Positions 52,932 to 62,033 of a DNA stretch of 64,000 nucleotides are shown here, piece by piece. Below the pieces are notes generated by a model. That model saw nothing but the letters and a program-made list of their open reading frames with translations, ran no database searches and was not told where the DNA came from. The translations under genes and the position numbers were made by a program. Position 1 is the first letter of the stretch. Each line of letters starts with the position of its first letter. Source of the DNA: Enterococcus songbeiensis (GTDB lineage Bacteria; Bacillota; Bacilli; Lactobacillales; Enterococcaceae); assembly GCF_005405265.1 (NCBI RefSeq), contig NZ_BJDS01000002.1, positions 179,189 to 243,188 on the forward strand. Direction: 5' to 3'.

Positions 52932-55502
52932 TTAGTTTTTTATTTTAATTTCAAAATAACCAAAACTGTTTGGAGCAACGTCTAAATTAACTGTCTCTGA
53001 AAGATCAATTTTTTCAGTCACTTCGCCTGCTAAATCAGTTTTAAAAATTTCACTGACCTTATTCGTTACATTAAACAACGCCAAACTACCCAATTGATTG
53101 GAATAATTTTTGATAAATAATTGGATAGAATCTTCTGATATCTTTTCAACTGACAGAATACTTACATTTGTACAGTCGACTTCCAATGGTAGTTGAGGAA
53201 TCTCGTCTGTAGACGACCAAGAATATTCTATCGGATTACTTGCAGCATCCCCTAATTCTATTTGTTCTGTTTTGATATATTTAGTAAATGGTTTGATTAT
53301 AAAATCATGTTCGATTTCATTATCATCTGTAGCAGAAAAATTAGTATCCCAGTAATTGTTATACAACCAAGACAAGAATAGCGGATGAGTTGTTCTATCA
53401 ATACTCTTGCTTTCTCTTCCAAAAGAAAATCCATTCACTTGCATTAATGGGGCATCTGAACTCGCAAAGTATAATCCTTTATTTTTATCATAAAAGGCTG
53501 CACTATTACCAATTGTTACCCAATCTTTGCTCACAGCACCTAATTGTTCATCATCTAATTCATATAAAGTATCTGCTGATTCAAACACAGCTTGCCAATT
53601 CTTTTGTAGTGTCGTAGGAATTGTTAAATAATGCGCTACTGGTTCACTATAAGAATTTCTCTTGATACGCATGCTTATTTTAACAGTTCCATCAAAATCG
53701 TTAAGCGTTATTTTTCTTTTCACCCAAGATATGCTTGGATGTGCTCCATCTTGGATTGTTTCTACAACAAGTTTCCCATCTGATTGATAAGCAAAGGTTT
53801 GTGTCTTTCCAATAAAAGATGCTCTCTTCCCCTCCCACTGGTGGTTCCATACACTGATTGAATAGTTTGCCAACTCAATGTCTCGTGGGAAAAATGTTGC
53901 TCTTTCTGCTTTGTTTTTCGTCTCATCAATTGTTTCTACAACAAGATCGAAAAATCCATATTTGCTAGAGTCAACTAACTCTTCTTTGAGATCTTTAGAG
54001 AACAAGCTTTTAATTGAGCCGGTTTTTCCATCAACAACCAGTTTATAGTGATTTGTTTGATATTCAGCTGTTGAAATAACCATTTCTTTCTTTAAGCTTT
54101 TTTTCTTAAATTCATCCACTGGAATCGCAATCGTTTCATACGGTGCTAATTTCAGTGAAGGACCATACAAATATTCCGATTCCTTTTCACCATGTAAATA
54201 GATATTTGATTTGAAAGAGGATAGGTATGGTGTATTATCTAGTAAATATTGAGGTATTTTAGCTTCTTGAACTTGTACATGGGAGGATGTATTTGTCGCC
54301 GTGATAAATTTGATTTCCTCGTTTTGGTCCTCTACATGGTGGTATTGGTCAACTATTTTATTGAGAATGTATGCACTTTGAGATAAAGCATCAAAACAAT
54401 AACCAGCTTTTTTATTTTTGCCGATAACAGCTTGCAACGAAAAAGAATCTGTCACTGAATTCGCAGCACCCCAAGTATGTTCATTGTAGATCAGCGCATT
54501 CAATAATGCGGATTTTTTTACTCGTTGATAATGATTGGTCACCTTATTAGAAAAAGCCTCAAACAAATTAGCTTTTTTAATATTTTGATTTGCTACTTTA
54601 CTATATTTGACTTCATATGGTGTGCTTCCTGCCCCAAAATTCCAGAAGTCTGTCCAATCACCTTTTACAGATTCAATTTCATCAGTTCTTGATAAGAATT
54701 TCTTGAGCATCTCCGGTGTAATAAATTCAATTTGATACTCTTCTACCGTTTTATTAAATTCAGTTATTAGATCAAATAGACCAAAGTCGGGTGAATTGTT
54801 GTCTAATAGTGGTGGATTTGTTGCGGTTAAAATAACAAAATCCTTTTGGTAGTTTTTTTTATCAAGGTGATCGATATATTTTTCGAGTCCACTCTTCATA
54901 AGAGAAACGTCTCGTTTATCAGTTTCCATAAATTGACTAAAAAGAGAGTAATGTTCTCCTAAAAAACTAAGTAATTTTCTTCCACTTGGTGCTTCCCAAT
55001 AGAATTCTTTCGGTCTCGAAAACGGAATTCCTCCAAAGTGAATGTTTTCTCCCGTCAAATAAAAGTCTACACCCGAATCCAGTAATATATCCGCAAAAGA
55101 CCACGCCTGTCCATTAATGTCATGATTGATCGCAGTAGTAATTTTACAATCCAGTTTGTCTTCCACCACTTTTTTATATTCCAGCAATTTTTTTAATTGA
55201 AAGGCATCATTGAGTGGGGTTGTATGCATAGGCAATGCAGTAATCGAAAGCAAATTGTTCTTAACCAATTGTTTTACTTGATTAATTTCTTTTATTGTTG
55301 CATTTGCTAGCCAATTTACTAATGGCAAAGTTGCTTCTATCGTCCACCGAAAAGGATGTTCTTCCTCTTTATACTTTTCACATAACTCAATTGCTTGAGA
55401 AATATAATCTTCTTGATGTTCCAATATTAATTCTTGAGGATGCGTATAGCCTAAGTCAAAGTGACTGTGATGAATGCAATAAATCTTTTTAATTTTACTC
55501 AT
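52932..55502 (-). CDS. glycoside hydrolase family 38-like protein (alpha-mannosidase type)
   Basis: An 856-residue cytoplasmic enzyme (no signal peptide). The N-terminal block IHHSHFDLGYTHPQ (metal His-12 or His-14 and Asp-16) and TAINHDINGQAW with Asp-128 in the place of the GH38 nucleophile define the catalytic (beta/alpha) domain; a helical bundle and long beta-sandwich C-terminal part follow (from about 430). GH38 enzymes remove alpha-mannosyl units using a divalent metal. Last gene of the ABC/ROK/isomerase operon, so it should act on imported oligosaccharide. Exact linkage unknown. AT-rich relative to rnc-smc. Confidence 0.8.
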   Translation of the reverse strand: MSKIKKIYCIHHSHFDLGYTHPQELILEHQEDYISQAIELCEKYKEEEHPFRWTIEATLPLVNWLANATIKEINQVKQLVKNNLLSITALPMHTTPLNDAFQLKKLLEYKKVVEDKLDCKITTAINHDINGQAWSFADILLDSGVDFYLTGENIHFGGIPFSRPKEFYWEAPSGRKLLSFLGEHYSLFSQFMETDKRDVSLMKSGLEKYIDHLDKKNYQKDFVILTATNPPLLDNNSPDFGLFDLITEFNKTVEEYQIEFITPEMLKKFLSRTDEIESVKGDWTDFWNFGAGSTPYEVKYSKVANQNIKKANLFEAFSNKVTNHYQRVKKSALLNALIYNEHTWGAANSVTDSFSLQAVIGKNKKAGYCFDALSQSAYILNKIVDQYHHVEDQNEEIKFITATNTSSHVQVQEAKIPQYLLDNTPYLSSFKSNIYLHGEKESEYLYGPSLKLAPYETIAIPVDEFKKKSLKKEMVISTAEYQTNHYKLVVDGKTGSIKSLFSKDLKEELVDSSKYGFFDLVVETIDETKNKAERATFFPRDIELANYSISVWNHQWEGKRASFIGKTQTFAYQSDGKLVVETIQDGAHPSISWVKRKITLNDFDGTVKISMRIKRNSYSEPVAHYLTIPTTLQKNWQAVFESADTLYELDDEQLGAVSKDWVTIGNSAAFYDKNKGLYFASSDAPLMQVNGFSFGRESKSIDRTTHPLFLSWLYNNYWDTNFSATDDNEIEHDFIIKPFTKYIKTEQIELGDAASNPIEYSWSSTDEIPQLPLEVDCTNVSILSVEKISEDSIQLFIKNYSNQLGSLALFNVTNKVSEIFKTDLAGEVTEKIDLSETVNLDVAPNSFGYFEIKIKN

Positions 55503-55526
55503 GCTTTATTTTTTCTCCATTCTTAT

Positions 55527-56354
55527 TTATCCTTTAACTGCTCCGTTCATAAAACCAGAAAGAACTTTTCTAGAAAAAATTACGAATATAATCAAGATGG
55601 GAATCGTTGATAATACTGATGCTGCCAATGCACTATCCATATTATTAAACAGATTATTTGTATACTTAACAACTAAGAGTGGGACTGTTTTCTTAGTATC
55701 CGTTTGTAAAAATATCAGTGGTATAAAAAATTGATTCCATATGTTTACTGAACTAATAATACATACAGAGAAAACAACTGGTCGTGCCATCGGAAACATA
55801 ATTTTCCAAAAAATCTTCAACTCGCCAGCACCATCTAATGTAGCAGCTTCATAGAGTTCATCGGGTAATTTACTGAAAAATTCTGTCAACATCAAAACAG
55901 GCATGCTGATCGCTGTTCCCAAAATTAAAATTACACTTGTATATGAGTCCATCAATCCAACATTTTTAATTAATAAAAAGATTGGAACTATCCCTAACTG
56001 GACTGGGAACATCATACCTACAAGAAAGAAAACACGTAAAAATCGATTTCCTTTAAATCTATATCTTCCCAATCCGTATGCGACAAAAGATGAAAGAAGC
56101 ACAAGTAGGATGACTGAAAAAAACAGAATAATAAGACTGTTAAAGAAATATTTTTCAAAATGATCATTAACAAATAACTTAATATAGTTTTGAATAGTAA
56201 ATCCTTTAGGTAGTCCTAACGTGTTGGTCATAAAATCGGCTTTATTCCGGAATGAATTGTAGAGAAGGTATCCCAATATAAAAATGATAAACGCAGAAGC
56301 CAACCACATGACACCATTGACAATTTTTTCAACTACTCCTTTGTGTTTAACCAT
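55527..56354 (-). CDS. carbohydrate ABC transporter permease (MalG-type)
   Basis: A 275-residue permease with six helices and the CUT1 EAA loop PDELYEAATLDGAGELKIFWKIMFPMARP, plus the family ending LSGFMNGAVKG. ATG at 56354 was preferred (AAGGA eight bases upstream); it overlaps the end of the previous permease gene. Partner of the MalF-type subunit and the binding lipoprotein. No ATPase gene is in this operon, so a shared MsmK-type ATPase elsewhere is required (inference). Confidence 0.92.
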   Translation of the reverse strand: MVKHKGVVEKIVNGVMWLASAFIIFILGYLLYNSFRNKADFMTNTLGLPKGFTIQNYIKLFVNDHFEKYFFNSLIILFFSVILLVLLSSFVAYGLGRYRFKGNRFLRVFFLVGMMFPVQLGIVPIFLLIKNVGLMDSYTSVILILGTAISMPVLMLTEFFSKLPDELYEAATLDGAGELKIFWKIMFPMARPVVFSVCIISSVNIWNQFFIPLIFLQTDTKKTVPLLVVKYTNNLFNNMDSALAASVLSTIPILIIFVIFSRKVLSGFMNGAVKG

Positions 56355-57267
56355 TTTTTTCATCCTTTCTCATTACAAAATACATTTGCAAGGTTGCTAC
56401 TACAAAAATAATCAAGAACAGCACTACTGCAATCGTCGTACCCATCCCCATAGAATTTTCTGACAGATTTCCGCCCAAAGGATTGTTGTCTCCAAAGGCA
56501 ATCCGATAGAAGAATAGACTTACAACATCAACACTTCCATCAACACCACCAGAAACACCGCCCAAAATGTAACTATAATCGAAAATAGTCATAGCAGTTA
56601 TATATGAAATCAACCCTAAGTTCAAAATTGTATTTTTGATTTGAGGAATGACAATTAGCCAAAGTCTTCTCCAATATCCAGCTCCTTCCATATAAGCAGC
56701 CTCGATACTATCTTCAGAAACCATATTCATTGCAGCGATAAAATACATCATTCCTACACCAAAACCGGCCCATGAAATCATTAACCATATCACATAAATA
56801 CCGATACTGGGCATTCCCAACCAAGGTTGAGCTAAGAAGCTCAAACCAATCTTATTTAGAAATTCATTTACCAAACCAATATTAGAATCCAGTAACAACG
56901 TGAATAGAAAGACTATTACAGGGGTTGAAATAAACTGTGGCGAAAAAAGAACTGTCCGTAAAACATTGTGTCCTCTAGTTTTGGAATAAATCATATAAGC
57001 AAATATTATCTGTAAGGGTATCATGATTAAAATAGTCAGAATAAAGATGATCAAACTATTTTTTAGAGCATTTACTAGTTGGTTTAGAAGCACGGGATTA
57101 GAAAATAGCTCTTTGTAGTTATTCAATCCAACAAATACTTGTTTTCCGATGCCGTTCCATCTGAAAAAACTGATCTTTGCTGCTGAAATAATTGGATAAA
57201 TTACAAAGAGACAATAAAATAGAAATCCCGGAGCAATAAACCATAAATATGATCTTTTTTGTTTCAT
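56347..57267 (-). CDS. carbohydrate ABC transporter permease (MalF-type)
   Basis: A 306-residue permease with six helices (RSYLWFIAPGFLFYCLFVIYPII at the start) and the EAA loop SEDSIEAAYMEGAGYWRRLWLIVIPQIK. Typical CUT1 partner of the MalG-type protein, whose gene it overlaps. Second transporter gene after the binding lipoprotein, 16 bp downstream of it. Confidence 0.92.
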   Translation of the reverse strand: MKQKRSYLWFIAPGFLFYCLFVIYPIISAAKISFFRWNGIGKQVFVGLNNYKELFSNPVLLNQLVNALKNSLIIFILTILIMIPLQIIFAYMIYSKTRGHNVLRTVLFSPQFISTPVIVFLFTLLLDSNIGLVNEFLNKIGLSFLAQPWLGMPSIGIYVIWLMISWAGFGVGMMYFIAAMNMVSEDSIEAAYMEGAGYWRRLWLIVIPQIKNTILNLGLISYITAMTIFDYSYILGGVSGGVDGSVDVVSLFFYRIAFGDNNPLGGNLSENSMGMGTTIAVVLFLIIFVVATLQMYFVMRKDEKNG

Positions 57268-57283
57268 AGTCGTTCATCCTCGT

Positions 57284-58516
57284 TTATTTTTCTAATTCTG
57301 CTTTTAATAATTCAACCGCTTGATCTGGAGTAATTTTTCCTTGCATTAAATCAGGTAAGATTGAAGTCAATAACAAGTCTTGAGGTTTTGATGTTTCAGT
57401 AGCAACCTGCGACAACCGATGATAAATATTCTCCCCAACCTCATCAAAAGAAGCCATTTTTGAAACTTTTTCATCTTTAGGATCGATATCATCAAGCAAT
57501 GGAACTTCTCCGGTAGCATCTTCAATGATTTGTTGTGCTTCTTTACTATTCAAAAATTCAATATATTTAGTTGCTTCTTTAGGGTGTTTCGTCTTCTTAG
57601 AAATAGCATACGTATTGATGTTGTTTGGTCCACTTTGTGCATAGGTCTTTCCATCCGTCCCCGGTAAAATAAAGGTATCCACATTTAGACCACTTTCAAA
57701 GTAAGCTTTACTATTCCATGTACCATCAGGAATAATCGCTGCTTTTCCGTTCGTAAACAATAATTTAGCACCATTTCCATCTGTGGAGACAAAATCTTTC
57801 CCAAAGATACCTTCTTTACTATAGTTATAGAAATTATCAAACGTTTGTTTCAACTCTTCAAAAGAAGCAGTTGTTTTATCATCTACTATGCTAAGAATAT
57901 CTTTATTTGCCAAGGCTGCCGCTGTTGCTTGAATATACCAATAACGATCAAAGTCGCCATTTCCGCCAAGTGCAATCGGTGTAACTTCCGTTTCCGCAAG
58001 CTTTTGTGCTGCTGCATCAAATTCATCCCATGTGGTCGGTACCTTGATATCATATTTCTTAAATAGATCCACATTGTAATAGAAAGTAACATACGAAATA
58101 AAGGAAGGTAGCGAACTATAAATTTTTCCATTTACCGTTGCATAGTCGATCGATTCTTGTGGGAAACGATCATAGTTTTGATCTTCAATTGGTAAAATAT
58201 AGCCTTCTTTTGCCATTTCTTCCATTTTTGTTGATTTATTTCCTTGTACCCAAAATAAATCCGGTAATGAATCTGATTGAAGAGCCACATTGATTGAATC
58301 TAAAGTACCTGAATATTGATAATTTATTTTAATATCTGGATTCTTCTTCATGAACTCTTCATTTATTTTTGTAAATGATTCTTCCTGTATAGCTTGGTTA
58401 TCGGCATCTCCCCAGACGGTCAACTCAACCTGATCTTTGCTGCTATTGGAACTACCACAACCTGCTAAAGCCAATACACCTAAAACTCCTACAATAAGTT
58501 TAGTAAAGTTTTTCAT
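57284..58516 (-). CDS. extracellular solute-binding lipoprotein (sugar, CUT1 type)
   Basis: A 410-residue protein with signal and lipobox LALAGCGSS (Cys-20), then a family 1 solute-binding fold (VELTVWGDADNQ, FMKKNPDIKINYQYSG, LFWVQGNKSTKMEEMAKEGYILP, FTNGKAAIIPDGTWN, AISKKTKHPKEATKYIEFLNSKEAQQ). It captures the oligosaccharide for the two permeases downstream. Mannose-containing ligand is inferred from the operon's enzymes. Confidence 0.93.
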   Translation of the reverse strand: MKNFTKLIVGVLGVLALAGCGSSNSSKDQVELTVWGDADNQAIQEESFTKINEEFMKKNPDIKINYQYSGTLDSINVALQSDSLPDLFWVQGNKSTKMEEMAKEGYILPIEDQNYDRFPQESIDYATVNGKIYSSLPSFISYVTFYYNVDLFKKYDIKVPTTWDEFDAAAQKLAETEVTPIALGGNGDFDRYWYIQATAAALANKDILSIVDDKTTASFEELKQTFDNFYNYSKEGIFGKDFVSTDGNGAKLLFTNGKAAIIPDGTWNSKAYFESGLNVDTFILPGTDGKTYAQSGPNNINTYAISKKTKHPKEATKYIEFLNSKEAQQIIEDATGEVPLLDDIDPKDEKVSKMASFDEVGENIYHRLSQVATETSKPQDLLLTSILPDLMQGKITPDQAVELLKAELEK

Positions 58517-58529
58517 CCTTCTTTTCCTC

Positions 58530-59429
58530 CTATTTATCTAAAATAAACAAACCTTCCAGTGTCCTTAACGTCGTATCTTCGCTGATTCTCACTGTGATTT
58601 TTTGATTTTCTTTTTCTAGTACATGAATCAGTGAGTCTTTAAAATAATTGAAACTTTTGCTTATTTGTCCGCCAAGCACTATTTCATCTGGACAGAAGCT
58701 TGAAACAAAGGGTGAGATTGCTTCTCCGACCGTACTTCCAAAATCATTAAAAACTTCTAAAGCAGCAGAAGTGTCTTCCTCTGCTTGTTTAAATAATTCA
58801 GCTCCAGTCAAATTATTGAAATAGTAATGCTGAATAATCTTCTTTAACCCTCTGGCTGACACATAATCATCAATAATGCTATCTTTAAATGGCTGATTAT
58901 AAATCATACCTATTTCAGGTATCCCTTTTGTACCAGCAACAACTTTTTTATTTTCAATAAAGGTGGAACCTAACCCAGTTCCTAGCGTAAAATAGGCGCC
59001 TTTTTTTACCCCAGAATAATGATTCTCACCAAAAGCAAAGGCTTCGGCATCATTTTTGAAAAAAATCATTGCGTGCTTAATTTTTCTGTTTTCTTCTTTT
59101 TGTTGTATTTTTTTGAATTCCTGTAATAAATTGATCTTGTACAATGAAGCAAACTTTCCTAGTCCTTTAATCAAACTGATCCCATTCTCGTAATCAAAGG
59201 GGCCTGGAAATGCTACTGCGATCTTTTCTACATACCAGTCATTCTCATCATAATTAAAAAGCAAATCCGAAAATACATACTCAAAATTTTCTACTATTTT
59301 TTCCTTCGATAATTCTGATTTTGCTGGATAATAATGGATTTCTGTATATTTATTTTCAAACTCGGTTGAAAATAAAGCTCCTTTGATATATGTTCCCCCA
59401 ACATCCAGGCAAATTGATACTTTTTTCAT
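58530..59429 (-). CDS. ROK-family sugar kinase
   Basis: A 299-residue ROK protein without an N-terminal HTH, hence a kinase: phosphate loop CLDVGGTYIKGALFS (8-22), FPGPFDYENG, FFKNDAEAFAFGE (catalytic Asp), FTLGTGLGS and CPDEIVLGGQIS. The usual ROK zinc cluster CxCGxxGC is not visible, which occurs in part of the family. Expected to phosphorylate mannose or a related hexose freed by the GH38-like enzyme, feeding the isomerase encoded just upstream. Confidence 0.87.
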   Translation of the reverse strand: MKKVSICLDVGGTYIKGALFSTEFENKYTEIHYYPAKSELSKEKIVENFEYVFSDLLFNYDENDWYVEKIAVAFPGPFDYENGISLIKGLGKFASLYKINLLQEFKKIQQKEENRKIKHAMIFFKNDAEAFAFGENHYSGVKKGAYFTLGTGLGSTFIENKKVVAGTKGIPEIGMIYNQPFKDSIIDDYVSARGLKKIIQHYYFNNLTGAELFKQAEEDTSAALEVFNDFGSTVGEAISPFVSSFCPDEIVLGGQISKSFNYFKDSLIHVLEKENQKITVRISEDTTLRTLEGLFILDK

Positions 59430-59440
59430 CTAATCATCCT

Positions 59441-61141
59441 CTATCTAATGTACGCTTTCATTACCTTGCAAGGTTTATTCTCGTCATCTGGAGTGAGAAT
59501 AAATTCCTTGATTGCCTCTGGGATAATGAACGTTTCCCCGTAAAAAACTTCAAACGGTTTAAAATCATCTTTTGGTGAAGTGATGATGATCCGCTCTCCT
59601 TCAACCAAATTAAGCATATTGACACTACCAGCTGTTGACTGAAGGATTGGTTTATCAAATGTCAGCCGACGGGTTTCGATAGCTTCTAATTCATGCAATC
59701 CTGTTTTTTCTTCTGTAAAAGTTTCTTCTTCATGAAGTATGGTGATTGCATTAAATAGTTCTTTTCTTGCAAATGTTTCATCGAACTTTTCATTGATAAC
59801 ATGTTTTCCATGATCAATAGCAATTGGTCGTGGCTTTCCGTCTAAATCCGTTCTTCCCCAATCCCATAGTTTAAAAGTGAAACGATTTGGTGTAGAGCTG
59901 ATTTCTAAAACGACACAGTTTCTTCCGCTTGAATGAACCGTTCCCGCCGGAATCAACAAATGGTCATGCTTTTTCACCGGAAACTTGTTTACGAATTTTT
60001 CCGTATCAAAACTCCCTGATTCTTGTGCTGCCTCAAGGGAAGCAACCAACTCATCTCTCTCCGTTTGATCCTTCACTCCAAGATACACACAAGCATCGTC
60101 TTTACAATCCAAAATATAGTAACTTTCATCTTGAGTATACTTGGCACCAAATTTTCTATAGGCATAATCAATTGTCGGATGAACCTGTAAACTTAAATTT
60201 TGCCCATTCATTGTATCCAAGAAATCAAATCTAATAGGAAAATCTCGTCCGTATCTACCGAACACTCGATTGCCCAATAATTTTTCGGGATACATATTCA
60301 CTAAGACCTGAGCCGGCATTTCAACTTCGACACCATTGATATTAGCAATAATACTATTTTCCTCTGGGACACCATCAAAACTCCAAGCAAGATTTATTTT
60401 ATCTTGACCAACAGAAAATTTTTCCTGCATCCAATCTCCACCCCAAATTCCCGGATCAAAATAAGGAACCAAGCGAAATGGTTGTTTGGTAAATGTTAAG
60501 ACCGCCGTTCTTAAATCTTCTGTTCTAATCAACTTAGGTCTGTCGCTAACTGTGGCATCAATATAATATTCACTCTTGTCTAACAAATAACTTCTTCTAT
60601 AATCACCTGCAGGCCAATCAAAATAATACGCTCGTTTCAACTTCTCAGAGAAGCCTTCTTCTCTGTAGCCCATCCAATTGTTTAATCCTTTTTTATATCT
60701 TAGTTGAACCTCCCAACGTGTGATATCTGCATAAATAAGGGTATCATAGTGAATAATATCGGCTGCTCCCACGCCTATTACGATAACGTTTTCATCTATC
60801 GACTGAAGAAAGGGGTGCTCTTTAATTTTTTTGAAATCAAAAAACTCATTAAAATCCTTGTGGGAAAAGCGACCAAAAGACTGATCTTCTGTCAAATCAT
60901 CCTGAATAATTGTAAAAATCTTTTGTTTTGAAAGAAACAAATTATCAGTATCAATCACTTTATACTCCGAGTAGTGTGTTTGGATTTCGTCAATAAAAAT
61001 TTTTTTGTCTACTCCTGGATAGGTTTCAATGGCGATTCGTTTTCTATGCCCCATTTTCAATAATTCAGAAAAAATTGCTTTCTCTCCAATTGTTACTTCT
61101 AAAGATGTTGGTACTTCTACATTAGGACGTAATCTATACAT
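59441..61141 (-). CDS. class I mannose-6-phosphate isomerase, long form with N-terminal extra domain
   Basis: A 566-residue protein. From about residue 215 it is a type I phosphomannose isomerase cupin (PYFDPGIWGGDWMQEKF, zinc ligands in LSLQVHP 317-322 with Gln-319 and His-321, LIPAGTVHSSGRN with His-403, VLEISSTPNRFTFKLWDWGR). Residues 1-210 are an additional domain: KRIAIETYPGVDKKIF (35-49) looks like a degenerate P-loop lacking the GKS/T, followed by alternating helices and VIVIGVGAAD, so it may be a kinase-like fold without ATPase residues. It is roughly 1.7 times the usual length. Converts mannose-6-P to fructose-6-P. First gene of the operon, with AAGGAG before ATG. Confidence 0.87.
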   Translation of the reverse strand: MYRLRPNVEVPTSLEVTIGEKAIFSELLKMGHRKRIAIETYPGVDKKIFIDEIQTHYSEYKVIDTDNLFLSKQKIFTIIQDDLTEDQSFGRFSHKDFNEFFDFKKIKEHPFLQSIDENVIVIGVGAADIIHYDTLIYADITRWEVQLRYKKGLNNWMGYREEGFSEKLKRAYYFDWPAGDYRRSYLLDKSEYYIDATVSDRPKLIRTEDLRTAVLTFTKQPFRLVPYFDPGIWGGDWMQEKFSVGQDKINLAWSFDGVPEENSIIANINGVEVEMPAQVLVNMYPEKLLGNRVFGRYGRDFPIRFDFLDTMNGQNLSLQVHPTIDYAYRKFGAKYTQDESYYILDCKDDACVYLGVKDQTERDELVASLEAAQESGSFDTEKFVNKFPVKKHDHLLIPAGTVHSSGRNCVVLEISSTPNRFTFKLWDWGRTDLDGKPRPIAIDHGKHVINEKFDETFARKELFNAITILHEEETFTEEKTGLHELEAIETRRLTFDKPILQSTAGSVNMLNLVEGERIIITSPKDDFKPFEVFYGETFIIPEAIKEFILTPDDENKPCKVMKAYIR

Positions 61142-61152
61142 AATTTTTCTCC

Positions 61153-61202
61153 TTGTATCTTTGTTATGACAATAGTATAATACTATTGTAAATCGCTTAC
61201 AA
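61153..61202. promoter_or_regulatory. Divergent promoters, 21-bp palindromic operator and cre-like element of the mannoside operon
   Basis: Plus strand (gntR): TTGTAT (61153-61158)-N17-TATAAT (61176-61181). Minus strand (isomerase operon): TTGTAA (61197-61202)-N17-TATACT (61174-61179). Both -10 elements lie in the perfect palindrome ACAATAGTAT-A-ATACTATTGT (61169-61189), the likely GntR operator. The minus -35 is inside TTGTAA-N5-TTACAA (61186-61202), whose reverse strand TGTAAGCGATTTAC resembles a CcpA cre site with two deviations. Confidence 0.75.
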
Positions 61203-61275
61203 CAGTATTATGTGTACATTTTTAAACCTTGATACGTCTACATTTTCAGTTAATGTCATAACATTAGGAGGGCAT

Positions 61276-61998
61276 ATGAGAACTACAGCTGAACCATTAT
61301 ACATTCAAATTGCTGAAGAAATGCGACATAATATTCGCATCGGAAAATGGAGTGAAGGAAAAAAAATCCCTACAGAATTTGAACTTTGCGATGTTTTTCA
61401 TGTTAGTCGAATCACTATAAGAAAAGCCGTTGAAGAATTAGTCCGAGAAAATCTGTTGACTCGAAAAAAAGCTGTAGGTACTTTTGTCAAACATAGAAAA
61501 TTGCTTGATGATAGTCAAAATTATACAATTGTCAAAAGCTTTACTAAAGAAATGCTAGAATTAGGTATCCGCATTGAGACCTTAAAAGTGAATGTTATCG
61601 TTTCACATGCTGATTATACGATCGCTAACTTTCTAAAAATTTCACCGGGCGAAAAAATTATCATTCTAAAAAGATTACGTGGCATCAAAAATAAACCTAT
61701 TGGGTACTTTATTACTTATTTCAAATATGAAGAGTTCTTTTCATTAGATATCAATAATTACAAAGAGTCATTTTATGAATACTTGAATTCACTGGGAATA
61801 AATATCACGAATAATAGTGAAGTTGTAGAAGCAATTCTTCCAACAAAAGAAATTTCAAGTATTCTAAAAGTCAGCAGCAGTACACCCATTCTAAGAAGAT
61901 GTCGTTTTACTTCAGATGCGCATCACCATTTCTATGAATACACAGAATGTTATTATATCGGCAGTGAATACAAATACTTCATCGATTTTACTGCCTAA
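61276..61998 (+). CDS. GntR-family regulator with UTRA domain
   Basis: A 240-residue regulator: GntR winged helix (YIQIAEEMRHNIRIGKWSEGKKIPTEFELCDVFHVSRITIRKAVEELVRENLLTRKKAVGTFV) at residues 10-75, then a UTRA ligand domain (from about 95, with KIIILKRLRGIKNKPIGYFITYF) that normally binds a sugar phosphate. ATG 61276 lies just after AGGAGG; the open frame to 61210 is upstream of the site. Divergent from the mannoside operon and probably its repressor, with a phosphorylated sugar as inducer. Confidence 0.92.
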   Translation: MRTTAEPLYIQIAEEMRHNIRIGKWSEGKKIPTEFELCDVFHVSRITIRKAVEELVRENLLTRKKAVGTFVKHRKLLDDSQNYTIVKSFTKEMLELGIRIETLKVNVIVSHADYTIANFLKISPGEKIIILKRLRGIKNKPIGYFITYFKYEEFFSLDINNYKESFYEYLNSLGINITNNSEVVEAILPTKEISSILKVSSSTPILRRCRFTSDAHHHFYEYTECYYIGSEYKYFIDFTA

Positions 61999-62033
61999 CC
62001 CTATAAATAAAAAAACAAGATAGGAGTTATACC

